A program made the translations under genes and the position numbers. The notes beneath the pieces were generated by a model that did no database searches, was not told where the DNA came from, and saw nothing but the letters and a program-made list of their open reading frames with translations. Shown in pieces: positions 28,390-37,587 of a stretch of DNA of 64,000 nt. How positions within the stretch are numbered: the first letter of the stretch is position 1; each line of letters begins with the position of its first letter. The DNA comes from Actinoplanes auranticolor (GTDB lineage Bacteria > Actinomycetota > Actinomycetes > Mycobacteriales > Micromonosporaceae): NCBI RefSeq assembly GCF_018332655.1, contig NZ_BOQL01000003.1, positions 1 through 64,000 on the forward strand, written 5' to 3'.

Positions 28390-29724
28390 TCAGCCGCCGT
28401 ACTTCTTGCGGTTCTGCTCGAGGATCTGGTTGGCCTTGGCGGCCGCGTCGGCCAGCGCCTTGCCCGGCTCCTTGCGCAGCAGGATGGCCTCGTTGACCGC
28501 GGTGTCCACGGTGGCCAGCGCGTCCGGGATGCCCGGCACCGACGGCGGGAAGTGCAGGTTGTCGATCTGGGTGCCGATCGCCGCCTGCTCCTTGAGCGCC
28601 GCGAACTCGGGACTGTCGCGGATCTCCTTGCGGGCCGGCACCTGGCCGCCCTTGGCCCACTCCAGCGACTGCTGGCTGATGAAGTTGATGAAGACCTTGC
28701 CGGCCTGCAGCTTGTTGGCGTCCTGGGTGCGCTGCTTGAACTGCACGAACTGGTGCGAGCCGGCCCACGCGGCGGGCTGGGTGCCGATCTGCGGCAGCGC
28801 CGAGACGCCCCACTCCATGCCCTTGACCCCGCGCAGCGTGTTGATCGTCCAGATGCCGTTCCAGTTGAACGCGGCCTTGCCGTTCTGCAGGGCGATCAGG
28901 TCGGCGTCCTGGGCCACGTTCTTCGGGCTGTAGCCGTTCTTGACCAGGTCGGTGAGCCAGGTCAGCGCCTGCACCCCGGGCTGCTCGGCGAACAGCGGCT
29001 TGGTCGCCTTCTCGTCGAACAGCTGGCCACCGAACTGCCAGGTCAGCGCCTCGAACTGCAGCGTGCCGGTGAACGGGAACGGGGTGGCCCAGTGCCCCTG
29101 GACACCCTTGGCCTTGAGCTTGTCCAGAGCCGCCATGTACTCCTCGTTGTTGGTCGGCGGCTTCTCCGGGTCCAGCCCGGCGGCCTGCAGAACCTTCTTG
29201 TTGTAGAACATGCCCAGCGGGTGCACGTCCAGCGGGATGGCGTACCGCTTGCCGTTGTAGACCGCGGCCTGCCACACCGGCGGCGAGAAGTCGCTCTCGT
29301 TGAGCTGCAGCGACTTGGCCAGGTCGTCCAGCGCCAGGATCACGCCGCGGGCGGCGTTGGTGGCGACCTGGTCGACGTGCATGATGCCCAGGTCCGGGCC
29401 GTTGCCGGTGGACACCGCGGCGGGGACCTTCTGGTAGTAGTCGGCCCACTCGTACACGTTCATCGTGACCTTGATGTTCGGGTTCGCGGTGTTGAACTTG
29501 TCCACCAGCGACTTCATCACCGGGCCGTCGCCGCCGGTGAAGCCGTTCCAGAAGGTCAGCGCCACGTTGGGCCCGGTGTAGCTGGTCGCCGCGGGCTGGG
29601 CGTTCTCGCCGCCACCGCCGACGACGGGGTTGGGCCCGTCGTCGCCGCAGGCGCCGAGCATGACGGCGCCGCCGGCGCCGACGCCGAGCCCGAGCAGGCC
29701 GCGGCGGGTGAGATGTGGTTTCAC
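28390..29724 (-). CDS. sugar-binding lipoprotein (extracellular solute-binding family 1)
   Basis: A 444-residue binding protein. The signal has a twin-arginine-like start (TRRGLLGLGVGAGG) and a lipobox LGAC, so it is probably a Tat-exported lipoprotein. The mature part shows the family features VALTFWNGFTGGDGPVMKSL and GNGPDLGIMHVDQV. It is expected to deliver arabinose oligosaccharides or related sugars to the two permeases. The GTG start overlaps the arabinofuranosidase stop by 4 nt and has GAGGAG upstream. Confidence 0.93.
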   Translation of the reverse strand: MKPHLTRRGLLGLGVGAGGAVMLGACGDDGPNPVVGGGGENAQPAATSYTGPNVALTFWNGFTGGDGPVMKSLVDKFNTANPNIKVTMNVYEWADYYQKVPAAVSTGNGPDLGIMHVDQVATNAARGVILALDDLAKSLQLNESDFSPPVWQAAVYNGKRYAIPLDVHPLGMFYNKKVLQAAGLDPEKPPTNNEEYMAALDKLKAKGVQGHWATPFPFTGTLQFEALTWQFGGQLFDEKATKPLFAEQPGVQALTWLTDLVKNGYSPKNVAQDADLIALQNGKAAFNWNGIWTINTLRGVKGMEWGVSALPQIGTQPAAWAGSHQFVQFKQRTQDANKLQAGKVFINFISQQSLEWAKGGQVPARKEIRDSPEFAALKEQAAIGTQIDNLHFPPSVPGIPDALATVDTAVNEAILLRKEPGKALADAAAKANQILEQNRKKYGG

Positions 29725-31232
29725 GGTTTCTCCTCGGGGGTGAAGCTCAGGGCGTGCCAGGAGACAGGGGGAAGCAGGACGGTGGCGCGGCCACCGTCGA
29801 GGGCGGGCATTTCTTCGGTACGGGGACGGACGCGATCAGGAGCAGCGGCGGTGTTGCCGATGGACGGGTCGTCCTCGGCGAGCCGGATCCACTGTCCCGG
29901 GCGGAGTCCGGGGAAAGCCCGCAGGTCGAGGTCCAGCGGGACAGCCTCGGTGCCGCGGTTGACGGCGAAGACGGCGAGCCGGCCGGTGCGCTCGTCGAGG
30001 GTGGCGACCGCGTCCACCACGGGCACCTCGCCGTAGCGGCCGGTGGGCATGGTCGGTGACTGCACGGCCACCCGCAGCACGGTGCCGTGGGCCAGCCGGG
30101 CGGTGTGGGCGAACGGGTGGAAGATGGTCTGCCGCCAGGCCGGCCCGCCGGGCGTGGTGCGGATCGGGGCGATGATGTTGACCAGCTGCGCCTGGGCGCC
30201 GACGGTGACCCGGTCGGCGTGGCGCAGCATGCTGATCAGCAGGTTGCCCACGACCATCGCGTCGGTGGCGGTGTAGTCGTCCTCGATCAGTGCCGGGGTG
30301 TCCTCGATCGGCCGGTCCTCCGGCTCGGTGAAGCGGGACTGGTACCAGACGTTCCACTCGTCGAGGGCCAGGTTGATCCGCTTCTGCCGGCGCAGCTTGG
30401 CCCGGACGTGGTCGGCCGTGGCGACGATGTCGTCGATGAAGCCGTCGAGGTTGACCGCGGCGGCCCGGAAGCTCGCCTCGTCCTGGCTCTCCGGGTCGTA
30501 GTAGCTGTGCAGCGACAGGTAGTCCACGTGGTCGTAGGTCTGCTCCAGCACCGTCGCCTCCCACCCGGCGAAGGTCGGCATGTCGGCCTTGGAGCTGCCG
30601 CAGGCGACCAGCTGGATGGTGGGGTCGACGCGCTTCATGGCGTGCCCGGCGCGGGCGGCCAGGCGGCCGTACTCCAGGGCCGTCATGCTGCCGATCTGCC
30701 AGGGCCCGTCCATCTCGTTGCCCAGGCACCAGAGCCGGATGTCGTGCGGGCGGGCCACGCCGTGCTTGCGGCGCAGGTCGGCGGCCGCGGTGCCGTCCGG
30801 GAGGTTGCAGTACTCGACCAGTTCGGCGGCCTCGACGATGCCGCGGGTGCCCAGGTTGACCGCCATCATCGGCTCGACGCCGGCCAGCTCGGCCCAGCGC
30901 ATGAACTCGTTGAGCCCGAAGGCGTTGCTCTCCAGCGACCGCCAGGCCAGGTCGAGGCGCCGCGGCCGGTCGCCGACCGGCCCGACCCCGTCCTCCCAGC
31001 GGTAGTTGGAGACGAAGTTGCCGCCCGGGTAGCGCACCAGCGTGACGCCCAGCTCGCGGACCAGCTCGAGCACGTCGGTGCGGAGCCCGTCGGTGTCCGC
31101 GGCGGGGTGGCCGGGCTCGAAGATGCCGGTGTAGACGCAGCGACCCATGTGCTCGACGAACGAGCCGAAGAGCCGCCGGTCGACCGCACCGATGGCGAAG
31201 GCGGGGTCGAGGGTCAGCCGGGCCTTGTCCAC
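29721..31232 (-). CDS. abfA: alpha-L-arabinofuranosidase, GH51
   Basis: A 503-residue intracellular enzyme that releases arabinofuranose from imported oligosaccharides. The GH51 (beta/alpha)8 barrel has the acid/base Glu in WCLGNEMDG (near residue 172) and the nucleophile Glu in LALDEWNVWY (near residue 290); the N-terminal FGSFVEHMGRCVYTGIFEP and RYPGGNFVSNYRWEDG are characteristic. There is no signal peptide. Start GTG 31232 with AGGAG 7 nt upstream. First gene of the six-gene operon, about 40 bp downstream of a perfect palindromic operator. Confidence 0.96.
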   Translation of the reverse strand: MDKARLTLDPAFAIGAVDRRLFGSFVEHMGRCVYTGIFEPGHPAADTDGLRTDVLELVRELGVTLVRYPGGNFVSNYRWEDGVGPVGDRPRRLDLAWRSLESNAFGLNEFMRWAELAGVEPMMAVNLGTRGIVEAAELVEYCNLPDGTAAADLRRKHGVARPHDIRLWCLGNEMDGPWQIGSMTALEYGRLAARAGHAMKRVDPTIQLVACGSSKADMPTFAGWEATVLEQTYDHVDYLSLHSYYDPESQDEASFRAAAVNLDGFIDDIVATADHVRAKLRRQKRINLALDEWNVWYQSRFTEPEDRPIEDTPALIEDDYTATDAMVVGNLLISMLRHADRVTVGAQAQLVNIIAPIRTTPGGPAWRQTIFHPFAHTARLAHGTVLRVAVQSPTMPTGRYGEVPVVDAVATLDERTGRLAVFAVNRGTEAVPLDLDLRAFPGLRPGQWIRLAEDDPSIGNTAAAPDRVRPRTEEMPALDGGRATVLLPPVSWHALSFTPEEKP

Positions 31233-31273
31233 GTAGCGCTCCTGTCCGCAGTCCTGTGTGCCGCCTCACACTG

Positions 31274-31301
31274 TTTACAACGTTGGAACCAACGTTGTAA
31301 A
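31274..31301. promoter_or_regulatory. 28-bp perfect palindrome, LacI-type operator of the arabinan operon
   Basis: TTTACAACGTTGG-AA-CCAACGTTGTAAA is perfect over two 13-bp arms. Each arm itself has the AACGTT core typical of LacI-family half-operators centred on CG, so the site may hold two adjacent dimers 14 bp apart. It ends about 42 bp before the abfA start codon and therefore overlaps the promoter. Confidence 0.85.
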
Positions 31302-31347
31302 GAGGTCGACACATGGTCGTTACCTGGGACGATGCGATTTGTGGTGC

Positions 31348-32364
31348 TTAGCTGCCTAAGGTGCTCTCCCGCGCCACCAGGCGGTGACTGACCCGCAGCT
31401 CGCGGGGAGCCGCGGTGGCCGCCTCACCCTCACCGAGGCGCTCGGCGAGCAGGTCCACGGCGAGTTCGGCGATCCGGCCGAGGTCCGGAGCGATGGTGCT
31501 CAGGGTCGGCGTGCTGAACCGGCCGTCCTCGATGTCATCGAAGCCGATCACCGCAACGTCGCCGGGCACCGAGTAACCCCGTTCCAGCAACGTGCGGACG
31601 GCCCCGAGGGCGAGCAGGTCGTTGAAGCAGAACACCGCGTCGGGCGGCCGCGGGCCGTCCAGCAGCCGGGCCATCGCGGCGGCACCGTCGGCGCGGTGGA
31701 AGCTCTCCACCTCGGCGACCAGCGCCGGATCAGCCGGCAGCCCGGCCTGCTCCAGCGCCGCGCGGTAACCGGCGAGCCGCTGCTGAGCGGTCACCGCCGA
31801 CGGGAAGTCCTGCGCCCCGATCGCCGCGATGCGCCGCCGTCCCGACTCGGCCAGGTGCCGGGTCGCGTCGGCCGCCGCGGCGGTGTTGTCGATCGCGACG
31901 TGATCGGCCGGACCGTGCCACACCCGCTCGCCGAGCAGCACCATCGGGGTCTCGTCGCCGCCGCGCGCCAGCTCCTCACCGGCCAGCGCCAGCGGGCTGA
32001 AGATCAGGCCGTCGATCGCATGCCGGCGCAGCCCGGCGACCAGGTTGCGCTCCCGCTCGGCGTGCCCGTCGGTCTGGTCGATCAGCACGGTCCAGGAGCG
32101 GCGCTCGGCCGCGTGCACGATCCGCCCGGCCAGCTCGGCGAAGTACGGCGACTGCAGCTCGGGCACCGCCAGCGCGATCACCCCGGACCGGCCGCTGCGC
32201 AGCTGCCGGGCGGCCATGTTCGGCTTGTAGCCCAGCGCGTCGATCGCCTGCTGCACCCGGGCGCGGGTCTCCGGGGCGACGTGCACGTAGCCGTTGACCA
32301 CATTGGAGACGGTCTTGATCGACACGCCCGCCTGTGCGGCTACGTCCTTCAGACCCGGAGGCAC
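31348..32364 (-). CDS. LacI-family transcriptional regulator of the arabinan locus
   Basis: A 338-residue regulator. The N-terminal helix-turn-helix (LKDVAAQAGVSIKTVSNVVNG) is followed by the hinge ALGYKPNMAARQLRSGRSG and a periplasmic-binding-protein-type effector domain. The GTG at 32364 is the only in-frame start, because a TGA lies 16 nt upstream. It is encoded on the same strand as the arabinan operon and separated from it by the palindrome at 31274-31301. A related site (32403-32417) upstream of its own start suggests autoregulation. The likely ligand is arabinose or an arabino-oligosaccharide (inference). Confidence 0.93.
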   Translation of the reverse strand: MPPGLKDVAAQAGVSIKTVSNVVNGYVHVAPETRARVQQAIDALGYKPNMAARQLRSGRSGVIALAVPELQSPYFAELAGRIVHAAERRSWTVLIDQTDGHAERERNLVAGLRRHAIDGLIFSPLALAGEELARGGDETPMVLLGERVWHGPADHVAIDNTAAAADATRHLAESGRRRIAAIGAQDFPSAVTAQQRLAGYRAALEQAGLPADPALVAEVESFHRADGAAAMARLLDGPRPPDAVFCFNDLLALGAVRTLLERGYSVPGDVAVIGFDDIEDGRFSTPTLSTIAPDLGRIAELAVDLLAERLGEGEAATAAPRELRVSHRLVARESTLGS

Positions 32365-32402
32365 CGGCCTCGCCCACTCTCATCGCCCGGCTGCGCCCGG
32401 AC

Positions 32403-32420
32403 TATACAACGATGGAAACC
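32403..32420. promoter_or_regulatory. second, imperfect operator upstream of the LacI gene
   Basis: TATACAACGATGGAA matches the left arm of the abfA palindrome (TTTACAACGTTGGAA) at 13 of 15 positions and lies about 39 bp before the lacI start, the same distance as the main operator from abfA. Confidence 0.55.
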
Positions 32421-32485
32421 GCCCCGTCCCACCCATTCCTGGCGCGGGCCGGGGCGGCGTGCGTCCATCGCCTGCCGGGTCCGGC

Positions 32486-33784
32486 CTACTGGGCCTCGAT
32501 GATCATGCCGGCGCCGACCGTACGGTTGCTCGACTCGTCGATCAGGATGAAGCCGCCGGTGGTGCGGTTGCGGCGGTACTCGTCGGCCAGCAGCGGCACC
32601 GTGGTGCGCAGCTTCACCCGGCCGATCTCGTTCAGGCCCAGCTGCGGCGCGTCCTCGTCGCGGTGCAGCGTATTCACGTCCAGGCGGTACTGCAGGCCGC
32701 GGACCACCGTGCGCGCCGTACGGGTGGTGTGCTTGATCGTGTACTTCGCGCCGACGCGCAGCGGCGCCGTCTCGTCCATCCAGCAGATCATCGCCTCGAC
32801 GTCCTGGGCGACCGCCGGCGCGTTGTTCGGCCGGCAGATCATGTCGCCCCGGGAGATGTCGATCTCGTCGGTCAGCCGGACCGTCACCGACATCGGCGGG
32901 AACGCCTCGTCGACCGGGCCGTCCGCGGTGTCGATCGCGGCGATCTTGCTGGTCATCCCGGACGGCAGCACCATCACGTCGTCACCGGGCTTGAGCACAC
33001 CCGAGGCGACCTGTCCGGCGTAGCCGCGGTAGTCGGTCACGTCCTTGGACTGCGGGCGGATCACGTACTGCACCGGGAACCGCACGTCGACCAGGTTGCG
33101 GTCCGAGGCGATGTGCACGTGCTCCAGGTGGTGCAGCAGCGACGGGCCCTCGTACCAGGGGCTCTTCTCGGAGCGGGAGGCGATGTTGTCGCCGTCCAGC
33201 GCCGAGATCGGGATGACCGTCAGGTCGGGCGCGTCGAGCTTGGCCGCGAACGAGGTGAACTCGTCGGCGATCTTCTCGTAGACACCGCGGTCCCAGTCGA
33301 CCAGGTCCATCTTGTTGACACAGAGCACCAGGTGCGGCACCCGCAGCAGGCTGGTCAGGAACGCGTGCCGGCGGGACTGCTCGACCAGGCCCTTGCGGGC
33401 GTCGACCAGGATCAGCGCCAGGTCGGCCGTCGAGGCGCCGGTGACCATGTTGCGGGTGTACTGGATGTGCCCGGGGGTGTCGGCGATGATGAACTTGCGC
33501 CGCGGCGTCGCGAAGTAGCGGTACGCCACGTCGATGGTGATGCCCTGCTCCCGCTCGGCGCGCAGGCCGTCGGTGAGCAGCGCGAGGTTGGTGTACTCGT
33601 CGCCGCGCGCGGCGCTGACCGCCTCGACCGCCTCGAGCTGGTCGGCGAAGATCGTCTTGGTGTCGTAGAGCAGGCGGCCGATCAGCGTCGACTTGCCGTC
33701 GTCCACGCTGCCCGCGGTGGCGAACCGCAGCAGGTCCATCGGACGGGCCGTCGCCTCGTCCGGCTCCAGAACTGCCTGACTCAT
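32486..33784 (-). CDS. cysN: sulfate adenylyltransferase subunit 1 (GTPase)
   Basis: A 432-residue elongation-factor-like GTPase that drives APS formation with CysD. G motifs: GSVDDGKSTLIGRLLYD (G1), DTPGH (G3), NKMDLV (G4). Domains 2 and 3 follow. There is no C-terminal APS-kinase (CysC) fusion; the protein stops at GAGMIIEAQ. Its ATG overlaps the cysD stop. No separate cysC lies in the window, so the pathway here could lead to direct APS reduction. Confidence 0.95.
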   Translation of the reverse strand: MSQAVLEPDEATARPMDLLRFATAGSVDDGKSTLIGRLLYDTKTIFADQLEAVEAVSAARGDEYTNLALLTDGLRAEREQGITIDVAYRYFATPRRKFIIADTPGHIQYTRNMVTGASTADLALILVDARKGLVEQSRRHAFLTSLLRVPHLVLCVNKMDLVDWDRGVYEKIADEFTSFAAKLDAPDLTVIPISALDGDNIASRSEKSPWYEGPSLLHHLEHVHIASDRNLVDVRFPVQYVIRPQSKDVTDYRGYAGQVASGVLKPGDDVMVLPSGMTSKIAAIDTADGPVDEAFPPMSVTVRLTDEIDISRGDMICRPNNAPAVAQDVEAMICWMDETAPLRVGAKYTIKHTTRTARTVVRGLQYRLDVNTLHRDEDAPQLGLNEIGRVKLRTTVPLLADEYRRNRTTGGFILIDESSNRTVGAGMIIEAQ

Positions 33785-34695
33785 CAGAAGTAGCCTTCCC
33801 GCTTGCGGTCTTCCATCGCGGCCTCGCTGACCTTGTCGTCGCCCCGGGTGGCACCGCGCTCGGTGATCCGGGTCGCCGCGACCTCGTCGATGACCTTGTC
33901 GACCGTGTCGGCCTCGGACAGCACGGCGGCGGTCTGCGACGCGTCGCCGACGGTGCGGTAGCGCACCCGGCGGGTCTCGACCGTCTCGCCGTCCCGGGGC
34001 ACGATGAACTCGTTCACCGCGTAGAACATCCCGGCGCGCTCGACGACCTCACGGTCGTGGGCGTAGTAGATGCTCGGCAGCGCGATGCGCTCCTTGGCGA
34101 TGTAGTGCCAGACGTCCAGCTCGGTCCAGTTGGACAGCGGGAACACCCGGATCGACTCGCCGGGGTGGTGCCGGCCGTTGTAGAGCGACCACAGCTCGGG
34201 GCGCTGGTTCTTCGGGTCCCACTGGCCGAACTCGTCGCGGAAGCTGAACATCCGCTCCTTGGCCCGGGCCTTCTCCTCGTCGCGGCGGGCGCCACCGAAG
34301 AGGGCGTCGAAGCGGTACTTCTCCACCGCGGCGAGCAGCACCGGGGTCTGGATCCGGTTGCGGGTGCCGTCGGGCAGCTCCCGCACCAGGCCGGAGTCGA
34401 TGGCCTCCTGCACGCTGGCGATCACCAGGTTGAGCCCCAGCTCGGCGACGCGGGTGTCGCGGTACTCCAGCACCTCGGGGAAGTTGTGCCCGGTGTCGAC
34501 GTGCATGACCGGGAACGGGATGCGCGCGGGGGCGAACGCCTTCTCCGCCAGGCGCAGCATCACGATCGAGTCCTTGCCGCCGGAGAAGAGCAGGACCGGC
34601 CGCTCGAACTCGGCCATGACCTCACGCATGACGAAGACGCTCTCGGCCTCGAGGGCGTCGAGATGCGAGACGCGGTAGGGCTTCGTCTGGCTCAT
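33784..34695 (-). CDS. cysD: sulfate adenylyltransferase subunit 2
   Basis: A 303-residue PP-loop ATP pyrophosphatase-type enzyme that forms APS from ATP and sulfate. The PP motif FSGGKDSIVMLRL is near residue 38; FGGARRDEEKARAKERMFSFRD and the NWTELDVWHYI motif are conserved family features. Upstream of cysN and coupled to it by overlap; 45 bp downstream of cysQ. Confidence 0.96.
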   Translation of the reverse strand: MSQTKPYRVSHLDALEAESVFVMREVMAEFERPVLLFSGGKDSIVMLRLAEKAFAPARIPFPVMHVDTGHNFPEVLEYRDTRVAELGLNLVIASVQEAIDSGLVRELPDGTRNRIQTPVLLAAVEKYRFDALFGGARRDEEKARAKERMFSFRDEFGQWDPKNQRPELWSLYNGRHHPGESIRVFPLSNWTELDVWHYIAKERIALPSIYYAHDREVVERAGMFYAVNEFIVPRDGETVETRRVRYRTVGDASQTAAVLSEADTVDKVIDEVAATRITERGATRGDDKVSEAAMEDRKREGYF

Positions 34696-34740
34696 GGATT
34701 CCAGACCTTTCCAGTGTCGGCCGAATTCATCCGGGGGGAT

Positions 34741-35628
34741 TTATGGGAGGTGTCGCTGCAACGCTGCGAGCAGACGGGGCGCAAGGTCCTTGCGACAGAC
34801 CACCAGATCCGGCAACTTCGGATCGGCCTGGTTGTATTTCAGCGCAGTTCCGTCGATACGGGAAGCATGCAGTCCAGTGGCCGACGCCACAGCCACCGGG
34901 GCGGCACTGTCCCACTCGTACTGGCCGCCCGCGTGCACGTAGGCGTCCGCGTCGCCGTTGATCACCGCCGCGATCTTCACCCCGGCGGAGCCCATCGGGA
35001 CCAGCTCGGCCCCGATGTCCTCGGCCAGCGCGGTGACGAAGGCCGGCGGGCGGGTACGGCTGGCGGCGATCCGGATCGGGCCACCGGTCGCGGCGCCCAG
35101 CGGCAGCGGCGGGTACGCCGGCGGGTGGTCGGTGGCGAACGTCCGGTGCTGGGCCGGCATCGCCACGGCGCCCGCGGCCAGGCAGCTGGGCCGGGAACAG
35201 TCGGCGGTCCACAGGGCGACGTGCACGGCCCAGTCGGACCGGCCCTCCTCGGAGAACTCGCGGGTGCCGTCCAGCGGGTCGATGATCCAGACCCGGGAGG
35301 CGTCCAGGCGGTCCGGGCGTACGGCGTCGTGCCGGTCGTCCGCCCACGCCACCCGGGAGTGGTCGTCCTCCTCCGAGAGCACGGCGTCGGCCGGGCGCCA
35401 CCGGGCGAGCTCGGCGCGCAGCAGATCGTGGGCGGCCTTGTCGCCGGCGTTCTTGAGGAGCTTGCCGTCGGCGTACCCGACCTCCTCGCGGACCTTGAGC
35501 AGCACCTGGCCGGCGCGGTCGGCGAGCCAGCGCGCGAACGCGGCGTCGATGACCGGCGGCGTGCCGCTGTCCCCGGCGGGCTCCCGCTGGCCTGCTATGC
35601 GCGCCGACGTCCCTGTCTGCTCGCTCAT
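34741..35628 (-). CDS. cysQ: 3'(2'),5'-bisphosphate nucleotidase, CysQ type
   Basis: A 295-residue member of the inositol monophosphatase fold. Metal-binding motifs are present: Glu pair in LSEEDDHS, WIIDPLDGTREF and the C-terminal YEWDSAAPVAVA. In sulfur metabolism such enzymes remove PAP formed from PAPS, or dephosphorylate PAPS. The location directly upstream of cysD-cysN supports that role. It begins 19 bp after the glycosyltransferase stop, so it may be transcribed from that gene's promoter. Confidence 0.92.
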   Translation of the reverse strand: MSEQTGTSARIAGQREPAGDSGTPPVIDAAFARWLADRAGQVLLKVREEVGYADGKLLKNAGDKAAHDLLRAELARWRPADAVLSEEDDHSRVAWADDRHDAVRPDRLDASRVWIIDPLDGTREFSEEGRSDWAVHVALWTADCSRPSCLAAGAVAMPAQHRTFATDHPPAYPPLPLGAATGGPIRIAASRTRPPAFVTALAEDIGAELVPMGSAGVKIAAVINGDADAYVHAGGQYEWDSAAPVAVASATGLHASRIDGTALKYNQADPKLPDLVVCRKDLAPRLLAALQRHLP

Positions 35629-35647
35629 GTACCCGCTCCCTGTCGGT

Positions 35648-37447
35648 CTAGTAGGCCCCTGACGACCGGACCACGGCCGTCATGGTGCGCAAAAGGATCA
35701 CCAGGTCCAAGCTGAGGGACCAGTTCTCCACATAGCGAAGGTCCAGCCGTACCGTCTCCTCCCACGACAGGTCCGATCGTCCGGAAACCTGCCATAGGCC
35801 CGTCATGCCCGGCTTGACGGCAAGACGGCGGCGCACGTCGTCGGCGTAGACGGCAACCTCGGACGGCAACGGCGGCCGTGGCCCGACCAGCGACATCTGC
35901 CCGGCGATCACGTTCAGCAGTTGCGGCAGCTCGTCCAGGGACAGCCTCCGCAACCACCGGCCGACCGGGGTCACGCGCGGGTCGTCGCGCATTTTGAAGA
36001 GCACACCGTCGTGCTCGTTGAGATGCCGGAGCTCGGCCAGCCGGGCCTCGGCGTCGACGTACATACTGCGGAACTTGAAGATGCGGAACTCGGACCCGTC
36101 ACGCCCGACCCGCACCTGACGGAAGAGTACCGGGCCGCGTGAAGTCACCCGGACGCAGAGTGCGACCCCGAGCAGCAACGGACCGAAGAGAACGAGCAGC
36201 GCAAGGGCCCCGACCCGGTCCACGAGGTCCTTCACGATCCGGGCGCCGCCGTGCAGCCGCGGATGCTCGACGTGCAGCATCGGCAGCCCGTCGAACGGCC
36301 GGATCGTGGTGCGCGCCCCGGCGACGTCGATGAGGGCGCTCGCCACCACCAGGTCGACCTCGTCGCGCTCGAGGCGCCAGGCCAGCCGGCGCAGCGCCGC
36401 GCCGTCCAGCTCCGGGCAGCTCAGCACCACCACGGTGTCCGCGTCGGCGGCGTCGACCGCGGTCGCGACATCGTCGAAGGTGCCGAAGACCGGCAGGTCG
36501 ATGACCCCGTCGTGGTCCGGCGGCAGGCACGCGCCGACCACCTCCAGCCCGTGGTACCGCTCGCGGCGCAGCTGCCGGGTGATGCCGATGACCGACAGCT
36601 CGTGACCGACCACGATCACCCGGCGCAGCCGCTCGCCGCGGGACCGGGCGATGTGCAGCCGCTTGCGCAGGGCGAACCGCAGGACCACGGCGGAGACCAT
36701 CGCGGTGGGCAGCGCGGCCAGGACGTAGGACCGGGCCAGATCAAGATCGAGCGCGTACGACACGACGGCCACACCCGCGATCAGGCCGATCCCACCCCGG
36801 ATCACCCGCTGGTACTCGTCCGTGCCGACGAACAGGAAACGACGCTCGTACGCCCGGCTCACCACCAGCACGGCCAGCAGCGCCAGCGGCAGCAGCGCCG
36901 ACAGCCACAGATACGACCGGTTGTAGGTGGTCACCTCGTCGCCGAAGCGCAGCCCGAAGGTCACCGCGCCCGCGGCAATGCCGGCGAGCAGGTCACAGAG
37001 GACCAGGGTGCGCACGTACTGCCGCTCCCAGCGCTGACGCCGCGACATCGCCGCGTGCCGGCCCCGGACCCGGACGAACGGCCGGCTCGCCGGGCGGGCC
37101 GCGGAGGAGCGGTTGGGCTCGGCCGACCAGTGCCGCTCGACGGCCCGGTTGCGGGCCCGGCCGGCGGGAACCCGGCCACCGGCACCGGCCAGCGGCGGCG
37201 CGTTGTCAGCGACGTCCTCACCGGCGTCGTCCCCGGCCGGCCGGGCCGGCGACAGGATCTTGCTGTTACGAGCCCGGTACGGCGACGGCCGGTGCGGACG
37301 GGGGCCGTGGTTGCCGGGCGGATGGTTGGCCGGACCGTGCTGCTCCGGCGGCTCCGACGGGACGACGTCACGGCGTTGCACCGTCGGCAGCACCACCGTC
37401 GGCTCACCCAACGTCGCCTCGTGGCTCTCGGAGAGTTCCTGCCGCAC
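35648..37447 (-). CDS. polyprenyl glycosylphosphotransferase (WbaP/exopolysaccharide initiating enzyme)
   Basis: A 599-residue membrane enzyme that transfers a sugar-1-phosphate to undecaprenyl phosphate, the first step of a surface polysaccharide. After a disordered basic N-terminus (about 140 residues) come four membrane helices, a Rossmann-like CoA-binding segment (RRVIVVGHELSVIG) and the C-terminal bacterial sugar transferase domain (FKFRSMYVDAEARL, RRLSLDELPQLLNVIAGQMSLVGPRPPLP, KPGMTGLWQVSGRS). GTG 37447 is preferred over the longer frame because GGGGAGG lies a few bases upstream. No further polysaccharide genes adjoin it; cysQ follows. Confidence 0.92.
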   Translation of the reverse strand: MRQELSESHEATLGEPTVVLPTVQRRDVVPSEPPEQHGPANHPPGNHGPRPHRPSPYRARNSKILSPARPAGDDAGEDVADNAPPLAGAGGRVPAGRARNRAVERHWSAEPNRSSAARPASRPFVRVRGRHAAMSRRQRWERQYVRTLVLCDLLAGIAAGAVTFGLRFGDEVTTYNRSYLWLSALLPLALLAVLVVSRAYERRFLFVGTDEYQRVIRGGIGLIAGVAVVSYALDLDLARSYVLAALPTAMVSAVVLRFALRKRLHIARSRGERLRRVIVVGHELSVIGITRQLRRERYHGLEVVGACLPPDHDGVIDLPVFGTFDDVATAVDAADADTVVVLSCPELDGAALRRLAWRLERDEVDLVVASALIDVAGARTTIRPFDGLPMLHVEHPRLHGGARIVKDLVDRVGALALLVLFGPLLLGVALCVRVTSRGPVLFRQVRVGRDGSEFRIFKFRSMYVDAEARLAELRHLNEHDGVLFKMRDDPRVTPVGRWLRRLSLDELPQLLNVIAGQMSLVGPRPPLPSEVAVYADDVRRRLAVKPGMTGLWQVSGRSDLSWEETVRLDLRYVENWSLSLDLVILLRTMTAVVRSSGAY

Positions 37448-37541
37448 CCGAACCTCCCCCGTACCGCGTGGTGTCCGCACACCGTTTGGGTGCGCTACGT
37501 GACCAACGCGCTAACCGGGGGAGGCGTCACGGGACCGTTAG

Positions 37542-37572
37542 ACGGACAAAACAGCCTAATCGATCTGTCCGT
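37542..37572. promoter_or_regulatory. inverted repeat upstream of the glycosylphosphotransferase gene
   Basis: ACGGACA (37542-37548) and TGTCCGT (37566-37572) are 7-bp arms separated by 17 bp, between the pth stop and the glycosylphosphotransferase start. It could be an operator or part of a weak terminator. Confidence 0.3.
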
Positions 37573-37587
37573 TCTGGCAGTATCCCA

